From Paenibacillus daejeonensis DSM 15491 (GTDB lineage Bacteria; Bacillota; Bacilli; Paenibacillales; Paenibacillaceae): a stretch of DNA of 64,000 bases. The translations under genes and the position numbers were made by a program. Of this stretch, positions 7,660-17,238 are shown in pieces. Numbering within the stretch: the first letter of the stretch is position 1; each line of letters opens with the position of its first letter. The stretch covers positions 289,417-353,416 of the forward strand of contig NZ_KB899663.1 in the NCBI RefSeq assembly GCF_000378385.1, read 5' to 3'. The notes below the pieces were generated by a model. That model had not been told where the DNA came from and ran no database searches. It worked only from the letters and a program-made list of their open reading frames with translations.

Positions 7660-10600
7660 ATGTTCAAGACGACCAAACGGTTGACGGCTATGGCCAGCTC
7701 CATTGCCTTACTCGCTACGCTGGCACTGCCGCCTGGCGACGTAGTTATGCCGAGCGCCTCGGCAGAGGAAGCAAGTGGTGCCTATACGATTAATATTGAT
7801 ACAGATACAGTCATTAACGAGAATTTTCTCGGCGTTGGCGTGAATATCATCCCGGGTAACCTGATGCCGCTCTCGACCGGTTACGGCTACGAGCAGCCGC
7901 ACTGGGAGATCGATCGCAAGCGCATCCGCACGATTCGTCCCAAGGTCGCCAGGGTCTGGTTTCAAGTCGACTGGGTGGAGCCTGAGAAGGGGGTTTATAC
8001 TTGGGACAGCGACAAAATGAAAGCGTTTTACCCCTATTTGGATGCGCTGAAAGAAGCCGGAACCGAGATTGAGTTCAACTTCGGCTGGAAAAACGGCAGC
8101 GCCATCCACGACTGGTTCGGCATCCCTGGGGTGGATCCGTATATCAGCGCTCCGGCGGATCTGGATGCTTTTGCTCGTACAGCCTCCGCTACGCTGCAGG
8201 AGCTGATCGACAACCGCGGGTACGACAATATCAAGTATCTGACGTTCTACAATGAGCCCAATGGCAACTGGGATTATGAGACGGGTGGAACGCAGGCCTA
8301 CGAGATGCAGTACTACGCTGATATGCTGATCCGGGTGAGTGAGCAGCTCGAGACCGACAATATGCGGGACCGCATCGAAATCTGGGCACCGGAGGAGACA
8401 GGAGCCCCGGCTTGGACCGCGTTCATGCATGACTATGCCGACGAGCATATTGATGGCTACAGCTTTCACGTCTACGGCTCCTCCCACGAGGAGCTCGGAC
8501 AAGTCATTGCGGAGCGGCGCAACGCCGTCGGCGACAAGCCGATCCACATGACCGAGTTCGGCTGGTCTGCCGACGATATGAGTGGCTGGGATGCCGGGTT
8601 CGCCAACCATGTGATCCGGGCGGCCAATGAAGGCCTCAAGTCCGCTCTCGTCTGGCAGCTGCACGGCGTCTGGCTCAATGATCCGGACGGGGACACGAAC
8701 GGCAACTATACGATGTGGGACTCCATCATTCAGGGTCTGACACCGAAGCGTACCTACTATTCCGCCGGCTTGCTGTCCCGTTATGTGCCGGCGCACAGTG
8801 ACGTGCTTGCTGTGGAGAGCGGCTCGCCTGACGTGCGGGCGGCAGCGTTCCGCACCGCAAGCGGCGACTATACCCTACTGGTGGAGAGCAAGGCGGGCGA
8901 GGCGAAGGAGTTGACCTTTGACTTCGGCGATACCGCGATCGGCAAGACCTTCACCAAGCATGTCTACCAGGACGATGTGCTGCGCGAAGGCAATGCCCTG
9001 CTGGCGCCAGCCTCGGGGAGCTTCTCGGCCTCATCCTCGTTCACAGATGCGACCATTGATGACGATTACAGTGTCATCATCTATACGACTGAAGCTGCTC
9101 ACACGCAAGTAAAGATCGATCAGATCGAGCCTGTGGTGAACGGGGCGGATACGCTACAGATGTCCGCAGAAATCATTGACGGTAGCGGCGAAATCACGTG
9201 GAGCGTCGTCGGCGATCACAACAGCACCATTGATGCAGCGGGCTTGTACACCGCACCGGATGTGAGCACGCAAAAGCGGGTGGCTATCATGGCCGCGAGC
9301 GCGTCCCATCCAGAGGCCTATAATGTGGCCCTGGTCACTGTTAATCCGCGGCAAACCGCAGAGCGGGTGGATGCGCCGGTCTTCAGTCTCCCGTACGGTG
9401 TCTACCCTTCGGCAGAGGCTGTGACGGTAACGACCACCACACCGGATGCCGACATTTATTACACGATTGACGGCACGACGCCAACTACCGACTCGGAACG
9501 CTACACCAAGCCGGTCATTCTAACCAATGGCACGGTCCAGTTGTTCCAGGCCATTGCCGTCAAGCCGGGACTGGCAGATTCGGGGGTGACCCGGGCCTAC
9601 TACCGGATCCAAGACATCAGCAATGCGCCGGACGGCTACAGCTTCTGTACGTATGAGAATGGCTATTGCGATTTTGAAGGCGAAGCGGTGGTTGCCTATG
9701 GGGCGGATGGATTGTTCAACTATGCCCTGTTGACGGGCGGCACAGCTTGCTCCAACGACGTGTTCGGCGATCCCAACCCCAATGCGGCCAAGCGCTGCTT
9801 CTATTCGCATGATATTCCAGATGAGCTGCCGCTCATTACATTCTATAATGCTGGGTTTGAGAAGCCCGAGGTCAGCACAGTCCGACAGGGACCGATGACC
9901 AACGGCTGGTCATTCAATGAGCGGGCAGGCGTGTTGACAGCGGTCAATGCTTTTGAGCCGCCACACCAGCCAGCAGGGCGTCAGGCCGCCTTCCTGAAGA
10001 CGGATAGCGGGATCAATGGCGTAATCAGCCAGAAGATCAACTTCAAGCCAGGCACGTATGCGGTCAGCTTCATGGCGGCGAACCGAACGAGCTTCGGCGG
10101 CCAGCAGACCTTTGATGTGCTCTTCGACGATACCGTAATCGGTTCGTTTGCCCCTTCGGGAGTGTACACCTCGTTTTCTACAGCGAGCTTTGAGACAACG
10201 GGCGGTGTGCATACGATTGCCTTCGTAGCCACATCGGACACCGGTGACAATACAGCCTTTATTGATCAGGTCAAAATCGGACTGCCGCAGGCTCCGCAGC
10301 CACCGGCTTTCCTGAACAGCGGCTTTGAATCACCGGAGATCACAGTCTCCTGGGGTGTGCGGCCTGGACCGCTGACCGATGGCTGGAGCTTCAGCAGCAA
10401 TGCAGGCGTGCAGCGGAATGGCTCGGCCTTTGGTGCAGCGAATGCGCCGGAAGGTGTGCAGACGGCGCTGCTCCAGACCAACGGCGGTGTGGCTGGCGCA
10501 TTCCAGCAGGAGCTCAGCTTCCCGGCGGGCAGCTTCCGGTTAACCTTTGAGGCGGCCAAACGGGATTTTGGCGGCCAGCAGGCCTTTGATGTACTGCTTG

Positions 10601-12075
10601 GGGACACGGTTATCGGTTCCTATACGCCCGATTCCCTAGCGTTCAAGTCTTACCGTACCGATGTATTCGAGATCGCGGCACCGGGCAAGCATACGGTCCG
10701 CTTCCAGGCGACGACAACCACAGGCGATAATACGGCCTTTGTGGATGATGTGCAAGTGCATATCGTCGAGGCTGATGCTGACTCGACTGCGCTGCAAGCC
10801 AAAGTAACCGAGATTGAAGGCGAGCAGCTGGCGGCAGATGATTATGCCGCCACCACATGGGTGGCGCTTACGCAGGCACTGGATGATGCGCGGGCGTTGC
10901 TGACCCAGGGCGGCGCCTCCCAGGCCGAGCTGGACACGGCCCTGGCGGCACTTATTGCTGCCAGAGCAGATTTGGCGCCCTATGTGCCGGTGCTGGCTAA
11001 CGGCGGCTTTGAGACCCCAGCCACGAACAGTGTGCGCAACGGTCCCATGACTCATGGCTGGACCTTCACGCCGACCGCAGGTGTGCAGCGGAATGGCTCG
11101 GCCTTCGGTGCGCCTGCTGCGCCGGAAGGCGTGCAGACCGCTCTGTTGCAGACCAAGAATGAGGCGCAGGCCGTTATTGCGCAGAGCGTGCGCTTCACGG
11201 CTGGCACGTACAAGATCGGCTTCCAGGCAGCCGGCCGCAGCTTCGGCGGTCAGCAGACGGTGGAGGTGCGCTTCAATGGTACGGTCATCGGCACGTTCAA
11301 CCCGGCTGCAGCAGGGTTCGAGCCGTATGAGACGGACACCTTTACAGCCAGTAGCGGCCAGCATACGATCACCTTTGCCGCGGTTGGCGTGGGAGGGGAC
11401 CGAACTGCCTTTATTGATGAAGTGGTGCTGGAGCAGGTACAGCAAACGGAACCGGAACCGGAGCCTGAACCAGAGCCTGAACCAACTGACGGTGCGACGG
11501 GCAAGCCCGGCCGGGCACAGCTGTCGGATAACAACGGTCATGATACGGGTCTAAGAGATGGTGATTACACGATTACGATGAATCTGTGGTGGGGCGACAA
11601 TGCGAGCACCTATCGTTTGTATGAGAACGGAGAACTCATCGATACCATTAAGCTGAGTCCGGCTACGCCCGCTGCTCAGCGAGCGACGACTGATATTGTC
11701 GGACGTGTAAATGGGACGTATGTGTACACCTGTGAGCTGGAGAACCGTCACGGGATATCAGCCTGCGGTCAGCACACCGTCACGGTAAGCGATGCTTCGC
11801 CGGGCAAGCCTGTGCTCTCCCACAATAACTGGGACCGGGATGGCGAATATACGGTGACGATGAATCTGTGGTGGGGAACCAATGCTACGACCTACAAGCT
11901 CTATGAGAACGGAACGTTGATTGATACGCAGCAGCTGACTGCTGCCACCCCGCGAGCGCAATTAGCAGCTACTGCTGTGAGTGGACGCGCGCCAGGCATC
12001 TATGAATACACAGCCGAGCTAAGCAATGCGGCTGGTATCACTACCAGCCAGGTCATCAAGGTGACCGTCCAGTAA
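7660..12075 (+). CDS. Secreted multimodular clan-A glycoside hydrolase
   Basis: Extracellular enzyme of 1471 residues. Start is the ATG at 7660 after GGAGAGG; upstream in-frame ATGs lack a site. A signal peptide ends near ASAEE. Residues about 45-480 are a (beta/alpha)8-type catalytic domain resembling GH39/GH5 families, with acid/base Glu199 in FYNEPNGNW and nucleophile Glu299 in HMTEFGWS. Then follow an Ig-like module, a chitobiase-C-terminal-like module (about 574-650), and three related ~145-residue beta-sandwich modules (about 728, 884 and 1112 onward). A FIVAR-like helical segment lies between the last two (about 1043-1107). A Pro-Glu linker and two copies of an ~85-residue module with MNLWWG at its core complete the chain. 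It probably trims a polysaccharide for the neighbouring importer. Family and substrate are uncertain. Confidence 0.88.
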   Translation: MFKTTKRLTAMASSIALLATLALPPGDVVMPSASAEEASGAYTINIDTDTVINENFLGVGVNIIPGNLMPLSTGYGYEQPHWEIDRKRIRTIRPKVARVWFQVDWVEPEKGVYTWDSDKMKAFYPYLDALKEAGTEIEFNFGWKNGSAIHDWFGIPGVDPYISAPADLDAFARTASATLQELIDNRGYDNIKYLTFYNEPNGNWDYETGGTQAYEMQYYADMLIRVSEQLETDNMRDRIEIWAPEETGAPAWTAFMHDYADEHIDGYSFHVYGSSHEELGQVIAERRNAVGDKPIHMTEFGWSADDMSGWDAGFANHVIRAANEGLKSALVWQLHGVWLNDPDGDTNGNYTMWDSIIQGLTPKRTYYSAGLLSRYVPAHSDVLAVESGSPDVRAAAFRTASGDYTLLVESKAGEAKELTFDFGDTAIGKTFTKHVYQDDVLREGNALLAPASGSFSASSSFTDATIDDDYSVIIYTTEAAHTQVKIDQIEPVVNGADTLQMSAEIIDGSGEITWSVVGDHNSTIDAAGLYTAPDVSTQKRVAIMAASASHPEAYNVALVTVNPRQTAERVDAPVFSLPYGVYPSAEAVTVTTTTPDADIYYTIDGTTPTTDSERYTKPVILTNGTVQLFQAIAVKPGLADSGVTRAYYRIQDISNAPDGYSFCTYENGYCDFEGEAVVAYGADGLFNYALLTGGTACSNDVFGDPNPNAAKRCFYSHDIPDELPLITFYNAGFEKPEVSTVRQGPMTNGWSFNERAGVLTAVNAFEPPHQPAGRQAAFLKTDSGINGVISQKINFKPGTYAVSFMAANRTSFGGQQTFDVLFDDTVIGSFAPSGVYTSFSTASFETTGGVHTIAFVATSDTGDNTAFIDQVKIGLPQAPQPPAFLNSGFESPEITVSWGVRPGPLTDGWSFSSNAGVQRNGSAFGAANAPEGVQTALLQTNGGVAGAFQQELSFPAGSFRLTFEAAKRDFGGQQAFDVLLGDTVIGSYTPDSLAFKSYRTDVFEIAAPGKHTVRFQATTTTGDNTAFVDDVQVHIVEADADSTALQAKVTEIEGEQLAADDYAATTWVALTQALDDARALLTQGGASQAELDTALAALIAARADLAPYVPVLANGGFETPATNSVRNGPMTHGWTFTPTAGVQRNGSAFGAPAAPEGVQTALLQTKNEAQAVIAQSVRFTAGTYKIGFQAAGRSFGGQQTVEVRFNGTVIGTFNPAAAGFEPYETDTFTASSGQHTITFAAVGVGGDRTAFIDEVVLEQVQQTEPEPEPEPEPEPTDGATGKPGRAQLSDNNGHDTGLRDGDYTITMNLWWGDNASTYRLYENGELIDTIKLSPATPAAQRATTDIVGRVNGTYVYTCELENRHGISACGQHTVTVSDASPGKPVLSHNNWDRDGEYTVTMNLWWGTNATTYKLYENGTLIDTQQLTAATPRAQLAATAVSGRAPGIYEYTAELSNAAGITTSQVIKVTVQ

Positions 12076-12112
12076 ATAGAAGTTATCGACAGCAGACGAA
12101 CATCACTTCTGC

Positions 12113-12440
12113 TCTAACGGCCATATATACGCTTATTTGCCCTGAAAAGGTAGCTCATCATTTCTAACGGCCATATATGCGCCTATTGTGGCCAAACAGA
12201 CCGCTGGAGCCTCAAAAACCCTCCAATAACTGCGCTGGTGGCCGTTAGAATTCAAAGTGACTCGATTTGGGCGAAATAGCGGCTGTGGTGACCGTTACAA
12301 AATTTCTAATCGACACGCTCATGGTGTCCGTTAGAGCCCCAGCGCGCTTCGTTCCGTTGATTTTCAAAACAAAAAAGGGTTGGACGGAATACCTAACGGT
12401 TTCTCGTCCAACCTTTTTGTTTGGGGACTTATTGGATAGC
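12113..12440. repeat. Intergenic repeat, copy 2 of the inverted pair
   Basis: Inverted counterpart of 3126-3418. TAACGG occurs at 12115 and 12165, and CCGTTA at 12242 and 12292, so both pairs keep the 50-base spacing. An extra CCGTTA at 12328 comes from a 30-40 base insertion absent from copy 1. The right end carries the terminator. Together the copies bracket an 8.7-kb segment holding the importer and the hydrolase. Confidence 0.9.
12371..12418. terminator. Terminator after the multimodular hydrolase
   Basis: An A-run and GGTTGGACG near 12378 pair with CGTCCAACC at 12405-12413, followed by TTTTT. It sits inside the repeat copy, about 300 bases after the hydrolase stop, and mirrors the hairpin at 3151-3196. 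Confidence 0.75.
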
Positions 12441-12746
12441 CCCTTTTTTTTGTGCATTCCTATAACTAAGAAATTCACCCAGGCGGCCCAGGCGGCGGCC
12501 AGAGCATAGTTCAGGTTCAATTAGAGAATACGTCGCAAATATTCCGTTAAAATCCGTTATACATTTTCCTTACATTCTCAACAGTATCAAAAACCTGACT
12601 TTGCGCGGCAGATCACAAGCGATAATCTGTCGGACGTTTTCGATAGATTGTGGGATAGAATGCCCCCAACTAGTTCTTTATACTTAAATTATAGAGGTTG
12701 TTCACGATTTAAGAGGATTTTACTATCAGCCACAACAGGAGGCCCT
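12441..12746. other. Leader region of the GH130 gene
   Basis: About 300 AT-rich bases between the repeat and the GH130 start. I see TCCGTTAAAA and TCCGTTATAC close together (about 12540-12565). They resemble the TCCGGTATA-type repeats before the next importer gene but are too short to call. No convincing -35/-10 pair and no riboswitch fold was recognised. Confidence 0.4.
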
Positions 12747-13763
12747 ATGCAGATTACAAGACACCCCCAGAACCCCATCGTTGTGCCCGGTCTATTCGAA
12801 TGGCGCAAAGCAACAGTATTCAATCCAGCCGTTATTATTGAGGACGGCAAGTTCTATATGATCGAACGGACAGCAGGCTCACTCACACCATGCAAAAACT
12901 ATCTCGGCCTGCTCGTAAGTGAAGACGGCGTCAATTTCACACATGTCACGGATAAGCCAGTCCTCACCCCGGACGAGCTGGGCTTCCCGTATGGCAGTGT
13001 CCAGGACCCGCGCGTCGTGAAGATTGACGACACCTTCTACATGAATTATGCGGTGCGTCCATGTGCCATGAACTACTATCCGACAGGGACCGGAATTCCG
13101 GAGCGTTCGTTCCCGCAATATCCTGACGGATGGGGCGAAGAGGATGTTCACTGGCGGACTCGTTCGAGCATTGCGACCTCCAAGGACCTGATCAACTGGG
13201 AGTTCCTGTGCGATACGACACCGCTGGATATTAACGACCGCGATAACATCCTGTTCCCGGAGAAGATCAATGGCAAGTACGTACTGCTGCGCCGTCCGGA
13301 GGAGTATGTGGGTGAAGCTTACGGAACTGAGAAAGCAGCGATGTGGATTACCTACTCCGATGATCTGATCAACTGGGAAGAGCCGAAGCTGCTGGCCAAA
13401 GCCGGTGCTGGCGATTGGGAGCAAAAGAAAATCGGCGGCTCCACGCCTCCTGTTAAAACGGATAAGGGCTGGCTTGTGTTGTATCACGGTGTTGACTACG
13501 ATACGGTCTATCGTGTAGGGGCGCTGCTGCTTGATCTGGAGAATCCCGAAAAAATTATTGCTCGGACCGATAATTATTTTATGGAGCCGGAGACATACTA
13601 TGAGAAATTCGGATTCCAGCTTCCCAATGTTATTTTCCCGACAGGCAATGTCGTCAAGGACGGACTGCTCTATATCTATTATGGCGTGACTGACACCGCA
13701 ATTGCGTTAGCAACCGTGCCAGTCGATGATTTGGTAGAGTATATCCTGGATCCAACGACCTAA
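12747..13763 (+). CDS. GH130-family glycoside phosphorylase
   Basis: Cytoplasmic enzyme of 338 residues with the five-bladed propeller signature of GH130 beta-mannoside phosphorylases. Visible motifs are GSVQDPRVVKIDD (catalytic Asp in DPR), DNILFPEKING, KIGGSTPPVKTDKGWLVLYHG, and FPTGNVV near the end. Start is the ATG at 12747 directly after AGGAGG; a longer in-frame reading from 12648 has no site and no family similarity. The enzyme would split a beta-linked disaccharide or oligosaccharide with phosphate, saving ATP. It precedes an importer operon, two-component system and GH3 enzyme, which suggests one catabolic unit. Known members act on mannosyl-glucose, mannobiose or mannosyl-chitobiose; which applies here cannot be decided from sequence. 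Confidence 0.88.
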   Translation: MQITRHPQNPIVVPGLFEWRKATVFNPAVIIEDGKFYMIERTAGSLTPCKNYLGLLVSEDGVNFTHVTDKPVLTPDELGFPYGSVQDPRVVKIDDTFYMNYAVRPCAMNYYPTGTGIPERSFPQYPDGWGEEDVHWRTRSSIATSKDLINWEFLCDTTPLDINDRDNILFPEKINGKYVLLRRPEEYVGEAYGTEKAAMWITYSDDLINWEEPKLLAKAGAGDWEQKKIGGSTPPVKTDKGWLVLYHGVDYDTVYRVGALLLDLENPEKIIARTDNYFMEPETYYEKFGFQLPNVIFPTGNVVKDGLLYIYYGVTDTAIALATVPVDDLVEYILDPTT

Positions 13764-13814
13764 TACTGTGCGAAAAAGGAACGGGCCCGGGCGCCCGATT
13801 TCCTGATTGTGATA

Positions 13815-13828
13815 TGTAAACGTTATCA
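13815..13828 (+). promoter_or_regulatory. cre site (CcpA operator)
   Basis: TGTAAACGTTATCA matches the catabolite-responsive element consensus WTGNAANCGNWNNCAW at every fixed position, including the flanking A on each side. It lies about 215 bases upstream of the binding-protein gene at 14044, as expected for carbon catabolite repression of a sugar importer. Confidence 0.75.
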
Positions 13829-13905
13829 AATAAGTTATATTTTCCTATTAAAAACATGACTTTTAACCCAATGTCAGATAATTTTAAACTGGAATCTAAA
13901 AAATA

Positions 13906-13958
13906 TCGGATATAATCATAAATTTCGGGTATATAGCTTGCCAGAAATGTCCGGTATA
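13906..13958 (+). promoter_or_regulatory. Triple direct repeat upstream of the second importer
   Basis: TCGGATATA (13906), TCGGGTATA (13925) and TCCGGTATA (13950) form three related direct repeats 19 and 25 bases apart, followed by an AT-rich stretch with TATATAA near 13964. They end about 85 bases before the importer start. The arrangement suits an AraC-type activator, with the regulator at 19016-20593 the natural candidate. Assignment is inference. Confidence 0.45.
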
Positions 13959-14043
13959 CTACGTATATAACATAACTTGATTGAAAAACATTCATAGAAG
14001 GTCAAGTTAACTAACACAAATCTTGCGAAAAGAGGGTTCAGAC

Positions 14044-15354
14044 ATGAAAAAAGGTAAAACAGCTCGTGTCACAATGCTATCTACACTGGTTGCAGTCATG
14101 GCGTTTGTCTCCGCATGCGGCGGCGGCGGTAATTCCGAAGGCAACGGTGGCGAAAGCGGCAGCGGCGGCGGGGACCAAGTTACATTGACAATGATGCATC
14201 CTTGGACAGCTCCAAACCCGGACAACGACGTTTATAAAGCACGGATCGCAGCTTTTGAAGAAGCGAATCCAGGTATCAAAATCGAGCAGGACAGTGTAGC
14301 TGCGGCGCAGTACAAAACCAAATTGTTCACCCAAGCAGCAGCAAACAATCTGGCTGACATTAATGTCGTATGGCCTGGCGCTGACCTTGATCCTCTCGTT
14401 AACGGCAACCTGCTTCATCCGCTGAACGATTATATGGACAACTGGGATGGATTGGTTCGTGAAGGCTCCCTGGTTGGCTACAGCAAGAACGACAATCAAT
14501 ATGCCATTCCTACCAAACAAAACTTTGTAGACATCATTTACTACAATAAAGAACTGCTGGCTCAAGCGGGCCACGATACATTCCCGGACACCTACGAGGG
14601 CTTCATCACGATGATTCAAGATTTGAAAGCAGCAGGCATCACGCCAATTTCTCTGGGCAACAAAGAAAAATGGCCTCTGCAATCGTCGTACATGTCCGTG
14701 CTGACGCAACGTTTTGCCGGTGCTGATTTCCTGCAAAAGGTAGTGGACGGCGAAGCAGACTTCAATGATCCGCAATTCGTCAAAGCTGTGGCTGTTATCG
14801 ACGAGTTGACCAAGCTGGAAGCATTCAACGTGGATGCGAACAACATGGATTCCGTACAAGCGCAGGACTACCTGATTCAAGGTAAAGCGGCGATGCACAT
14901 CTCTTCCGCCACTGTTGACGGCCGGATCCGCATCAACAACGAAGAAGGCGACAAATTCGGTATTGCCCTGTTCCCGGCTGTAGAAGGCGGAGCGGGTGAG
15001 CCAGGTATTGCTGCTGGTGTATCCCAGTTCGGTATCGCGATCAAGAGCGAGCTCGATCAAGCGAAGCATGACGCTGCTCTGAAGTTCATGGAGTACTTCG
15101 TAAGTGAAGATCTGTACAAAGACCTGACTAGCGTCGGCATCATGATTCCTGCTGACATCGAAATTCCTGAAGATGCCAGCCCATATCTGAAAGAGATGAT
15201 GGAGCTGACAAGCAAAGGCTCGACACCGGTATTCGATGCAGTAATCCCTACAGCTGCTGCCAAAGAATTCGAAAACGGATTGCAAGCTTTGACAGTTGGC
15301 AGAGGCACGCCTGAAGGTGTAGCGCAAGACACGCAAAACGCACTTGGCCAATAA
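14044..15354 (+). CDS. Sugar-binding lipoprotein of the second importer
   Basis: Family-1 extracellular solute-binding lipoprotein, 436 residues, the normal length for MalE/MsmE-like proteins. Start is the ATG at 14044 with AGAGGG upstream; the in-frame TTG at 14023 has no good site. Lipobox VSAC at Cys25, then a Gly/Ser-rich tether to about residue 45. The core holds typical stretches such as PTKQNFVDIIYYNKELLAQ and the aromatic PLQSSYMSVLTQRF. Two permease genes follow after a hairpin. A cre site and a triple repeat lie upstream. The substrate is probably a small beta-linked oligosaccharide because GH130 and GH3 enzymes flank the cluster; this is inference. Confidence 0.93.
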   Translation: MKKGKTARVTMLSTLVAVMAFVSACGGGGNSEGNGGESGSGGGDQVTLTMMHPWTAPNPDNDVYKARIAAFEEANPGIKIEQDSVAAAQYKTKLFTQAAANNLADINVVWPGADLDPLVNGNLLHPLNDYMDNWDGLVREGSLVGYSKNDNQYAIPTKQNFVDIIYYNKELLAQAGHDTFPDTYEGFITMIQDLKAAGITPISLGNKEKWPLQSSYMSVLTQRFAGADFLQKVVDGEADFNDPQFVKAVAVIDELTKLEAFNVDANNMDSVQAQDYLIQGKAAMHISSATVDGRIRINNEEGDKFGIALFPAVEGGAGEPGIAAGVSQFGIAIKSELDQAKHDAALKFMEYFVSEDLYKDLTSVGIMIPADIEIPEDASPYLKEMMELTSKGSTPVFDAVIPTAAAKEFENGLQALTVGRGTPEGVAQDTQNALGQ

Positions 15355-15397
15355 TTCGGTTCGCTAAACGGCTGCCGACACAACTACACACAAGCCC

Positions 15398-15432
15398 AAT
15401 GAAGAAAACCCGACAAGCGGGTTTTCTTCATT
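15398..15432 (+). terminator. Perfect 15-bp intercistronic hairpin
   Basis: AATGAAGAAAACCCG and its exact complement are separated by ACAAG. No T-run follows the hairpin and the permease ribosome site comes about 20 bases later. It probably stabilises the upstream message or partly attenuates transcription, giving more binding protein than permease, rather than acting as a full terminator. Confidence 0.75.
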
Positions 15433-15465
15433 GAAGGGCCTGCTGGCAGAACAGGAGGACGCCTG

Positions 15466-16341
15466 ATGCATACATTAAAACGGACGAAGCTTGCCATTTT
15501 CTTAGGTCTGCTTCCGTCTTTGATTATTTATATCGGAATTGCTGTCGTACCAATTGGATTGTCATTGTATTATTCCTTGTTTAATTGGGACGGCATTACG
15601 GATAAAGTATTTATCGGTTTTGACAACTTCACGAAAATTTTCGGAGACGATATCTTTTGGCTGTCTGTCAAAAATAACGTCATCATTATGTTGACGGGTC
15701 TCGTTGGACAGATTCCGCTTGGTCTTGCCATTGCCCTGCTGCTAAATCGCAGCCTCAAGGGTGCGAGCTTTTTCCGGACGGTCAGCTTTCTCCCCGTTGT
15801 CATCTCCTCGGTCATGGTCTCTCTCATCTGGGGCATGATCTATAATACCGAATATGGATTTTTGAATGGCTTCCTTGGTTTGATTGGTCTGGAGAGCTGG
15901 CAGCGCAACTGGTTGGGCGATCCGTCCTGGTCGATGATTTCCCTGAGTGTCGCTTATATTTGGCAGAATTTCGGGTTGTACATGATCATTTTCCTGGCAG
16001 CCTTGCAGAACATCCCTGCCGAGGTCAATGAGGCGGCTGAGCTGGACGGTTCGACTGGACTGCATCGGGTTTTCCGTATTACAGTACCAATGATCCGTTC
16101 AACCATTCTGGTGGCTGTCATTTACAGTATCAGTAACTCCTTCCGTGTCTTCGATTTGGTTCAGATTCTGACGGGCGGCGGTCCGGCGCATCAGACGGAA
16201 GTCATGACCGTCTACATGTACAATGCGGCGTTCTTGAGCAGACAGTTCGGCTTCGGTAGTGCCGTGTCGATCCTGATCTTGCTATTCAGTCTGATCGTTG
16301 TGTCTCTGGTCAATAAAGTCGGACGCGAAAAAGACGCCTAA
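15466..16341 (+). CDS. Sugar ABC transporter permease, MalF type
   Basis: Membrane subunit of 291 residues with six hydrophobic segments and the EAA loop NEAAELDGSTGLHRVFRITV near residues 186-205. Start is the ATG at 15466 after CAGGAGG. It is separated by only 16 bases from the second permease. The membrane-embedded motif LTGGGPAHQTEVMTVYMYN is typical of the MalF/UgpA group. No ATPase gene is present in the cluster. It works with the lipoprotein at 14044 and the permease at 16358. Confidence 0.93.
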   Translation: MHTLKRTKLAIFLGLLPSLIIYIGIAVVPIGLSLYYSLFNWDGITDKVFIGFDNFTKIFGDDIFWLSVKNNVIIMLTGLVGQIPLGLAIALLLNRSLKGASFFRTVSFLPVVISSVMVSLIWGMIYNTEYGFLNGFLGLIGLESWQRNWLGDPSWSMISLSVAYIWQNFGLYMIIFLAALQNIPAEVNEAAELDGSTGLHRVFRITVPMIRSTILVAVIYSISNSFRVFDLVQILTGGGPAHQTEVMTVYMYNAAFLSRQFGFGSAVSILILLFSLIVVSLVNKVGREKDA

Positions 16342-16357
16342 GGAAGGAGGAATCCCC

Positions 16358-17191
16358 ATGATTGAAAAAAGATCGCCATTGGCAAGTATAGTATCTTATT
16401 TGTTCCTGTTTTTAGTTGCGGTATTTAATATTGTGCCTTTGTTCTACATGGTTGTCGGCTCCTTCAAAACGGAGAGTGAGCATGCGGCCAGTCCGTTTGC
16501 CATGCCGAATGCGCTGCAATGGGAGAACTATTCCCGAGCGTGGGAAGTCGCCAATATGGGCACGTATTTTATGAACAGTTTGATCGTTACCTTCGGCTCG
16601 CTGATTGTAACCGTGTTTCTTGGCTCGCTGGCGGCATTCTTCCTGGCGCGCTTCAAGTTCAAGCTGAGAGGCTTTACCTACGCCGTGTTCCTGCTTGGGA
16701 TGCTGGTACCGATTCATGCTACACTGATTCCGATCTTCATGATTATGAAGAACCTGAGTCTGTTGGATACCTATGCTTCACTGATTTTGCCTTACACGGC
16801 ATTCCATCTGTCCCTCACGATCTTCATTCTGGAAGGCTTCATGCGCGGCTTGCCCAAGGATCTTGAGGAATCGGCGGTTATGGATGGTGCAGGCATTTAC
16901 CGGATTTTCTGGTCAATCATCCTGCCGATTACCCGGCCGGCTATGGCGACCGTACTCATTCTGAACTTCATTTACAACTGGAATGAATATCTGTTCGCCC
17001 TCGTTCTGATCAGTAAAGAAGCGATCAAAACGCTGCCTCTGGGTATCGCCAGTTTCGTCGGTATCGAGACGGCAAGCTTGACGCTACAGATGTCGGCCCT
17101 TACAATTGCACTTATTCCGATTATTATTTTCTACCTGCTGCTGCAGAAGCAGTTGGTTAACGGAATGACTGCTGGTGCAGTAAAAGGCTAG
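16358..17191 (+). CDS. Sugar ABC transporter permease, MalG type
   Basis: Second permease of the importer, 277 residues. Start is the ATG at 16358 directly after GGAAGGAGG; an upstream in-frame reading from 16298 overlaps the previous gene and is unlikely. Six membrane segments, EAA loop EESAVMDGAGIYRIFWSIIL, and the C-terminal NGMTAGAVKG ending typical of MalG-like proteins. It is followed after 47 bases by the sensor kinase gene, so transport and sensing genes are probably co-transcribed. Confidence 0.93.
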   Translation: MIEKRSPLASIVSYLFLFLVAVFNIVPLFYMVVGSFKTESEHAASPFAMPNALQWENYSRAWEVANMGTYFMNSLIVTFGSLIVTVFLGSLAAFFLARFKFKLRGFTYAVFLLGMLVPIHATLIPIFMIMKNLSLLDTYASLILPYTAFHLSLTIFILEGFMRGLPKDLEESAVMDGAGIYRIFWSIILPITRPAMATVLILNFIYNWNEYLFALVLISKEAIKTLPLGIASFVGIETASLTLQMSALTIALIPIIIFYLLLQKQLVNGMTAGAVKG

Positions 17192-17238
17192 TGGATTGAG
17201 GCCGCCACACCTGGAATGGAGAAAGGGGCTTACAGGGT

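Noticed and set aside
12267-12509. An 80-residue frame starting MGEIAAVV that partly recurs near 3265
   Set aside because: The similarity is explained by the inverted DNA repeat; the frame diverges quickly between copies and lacks a ribosome site.
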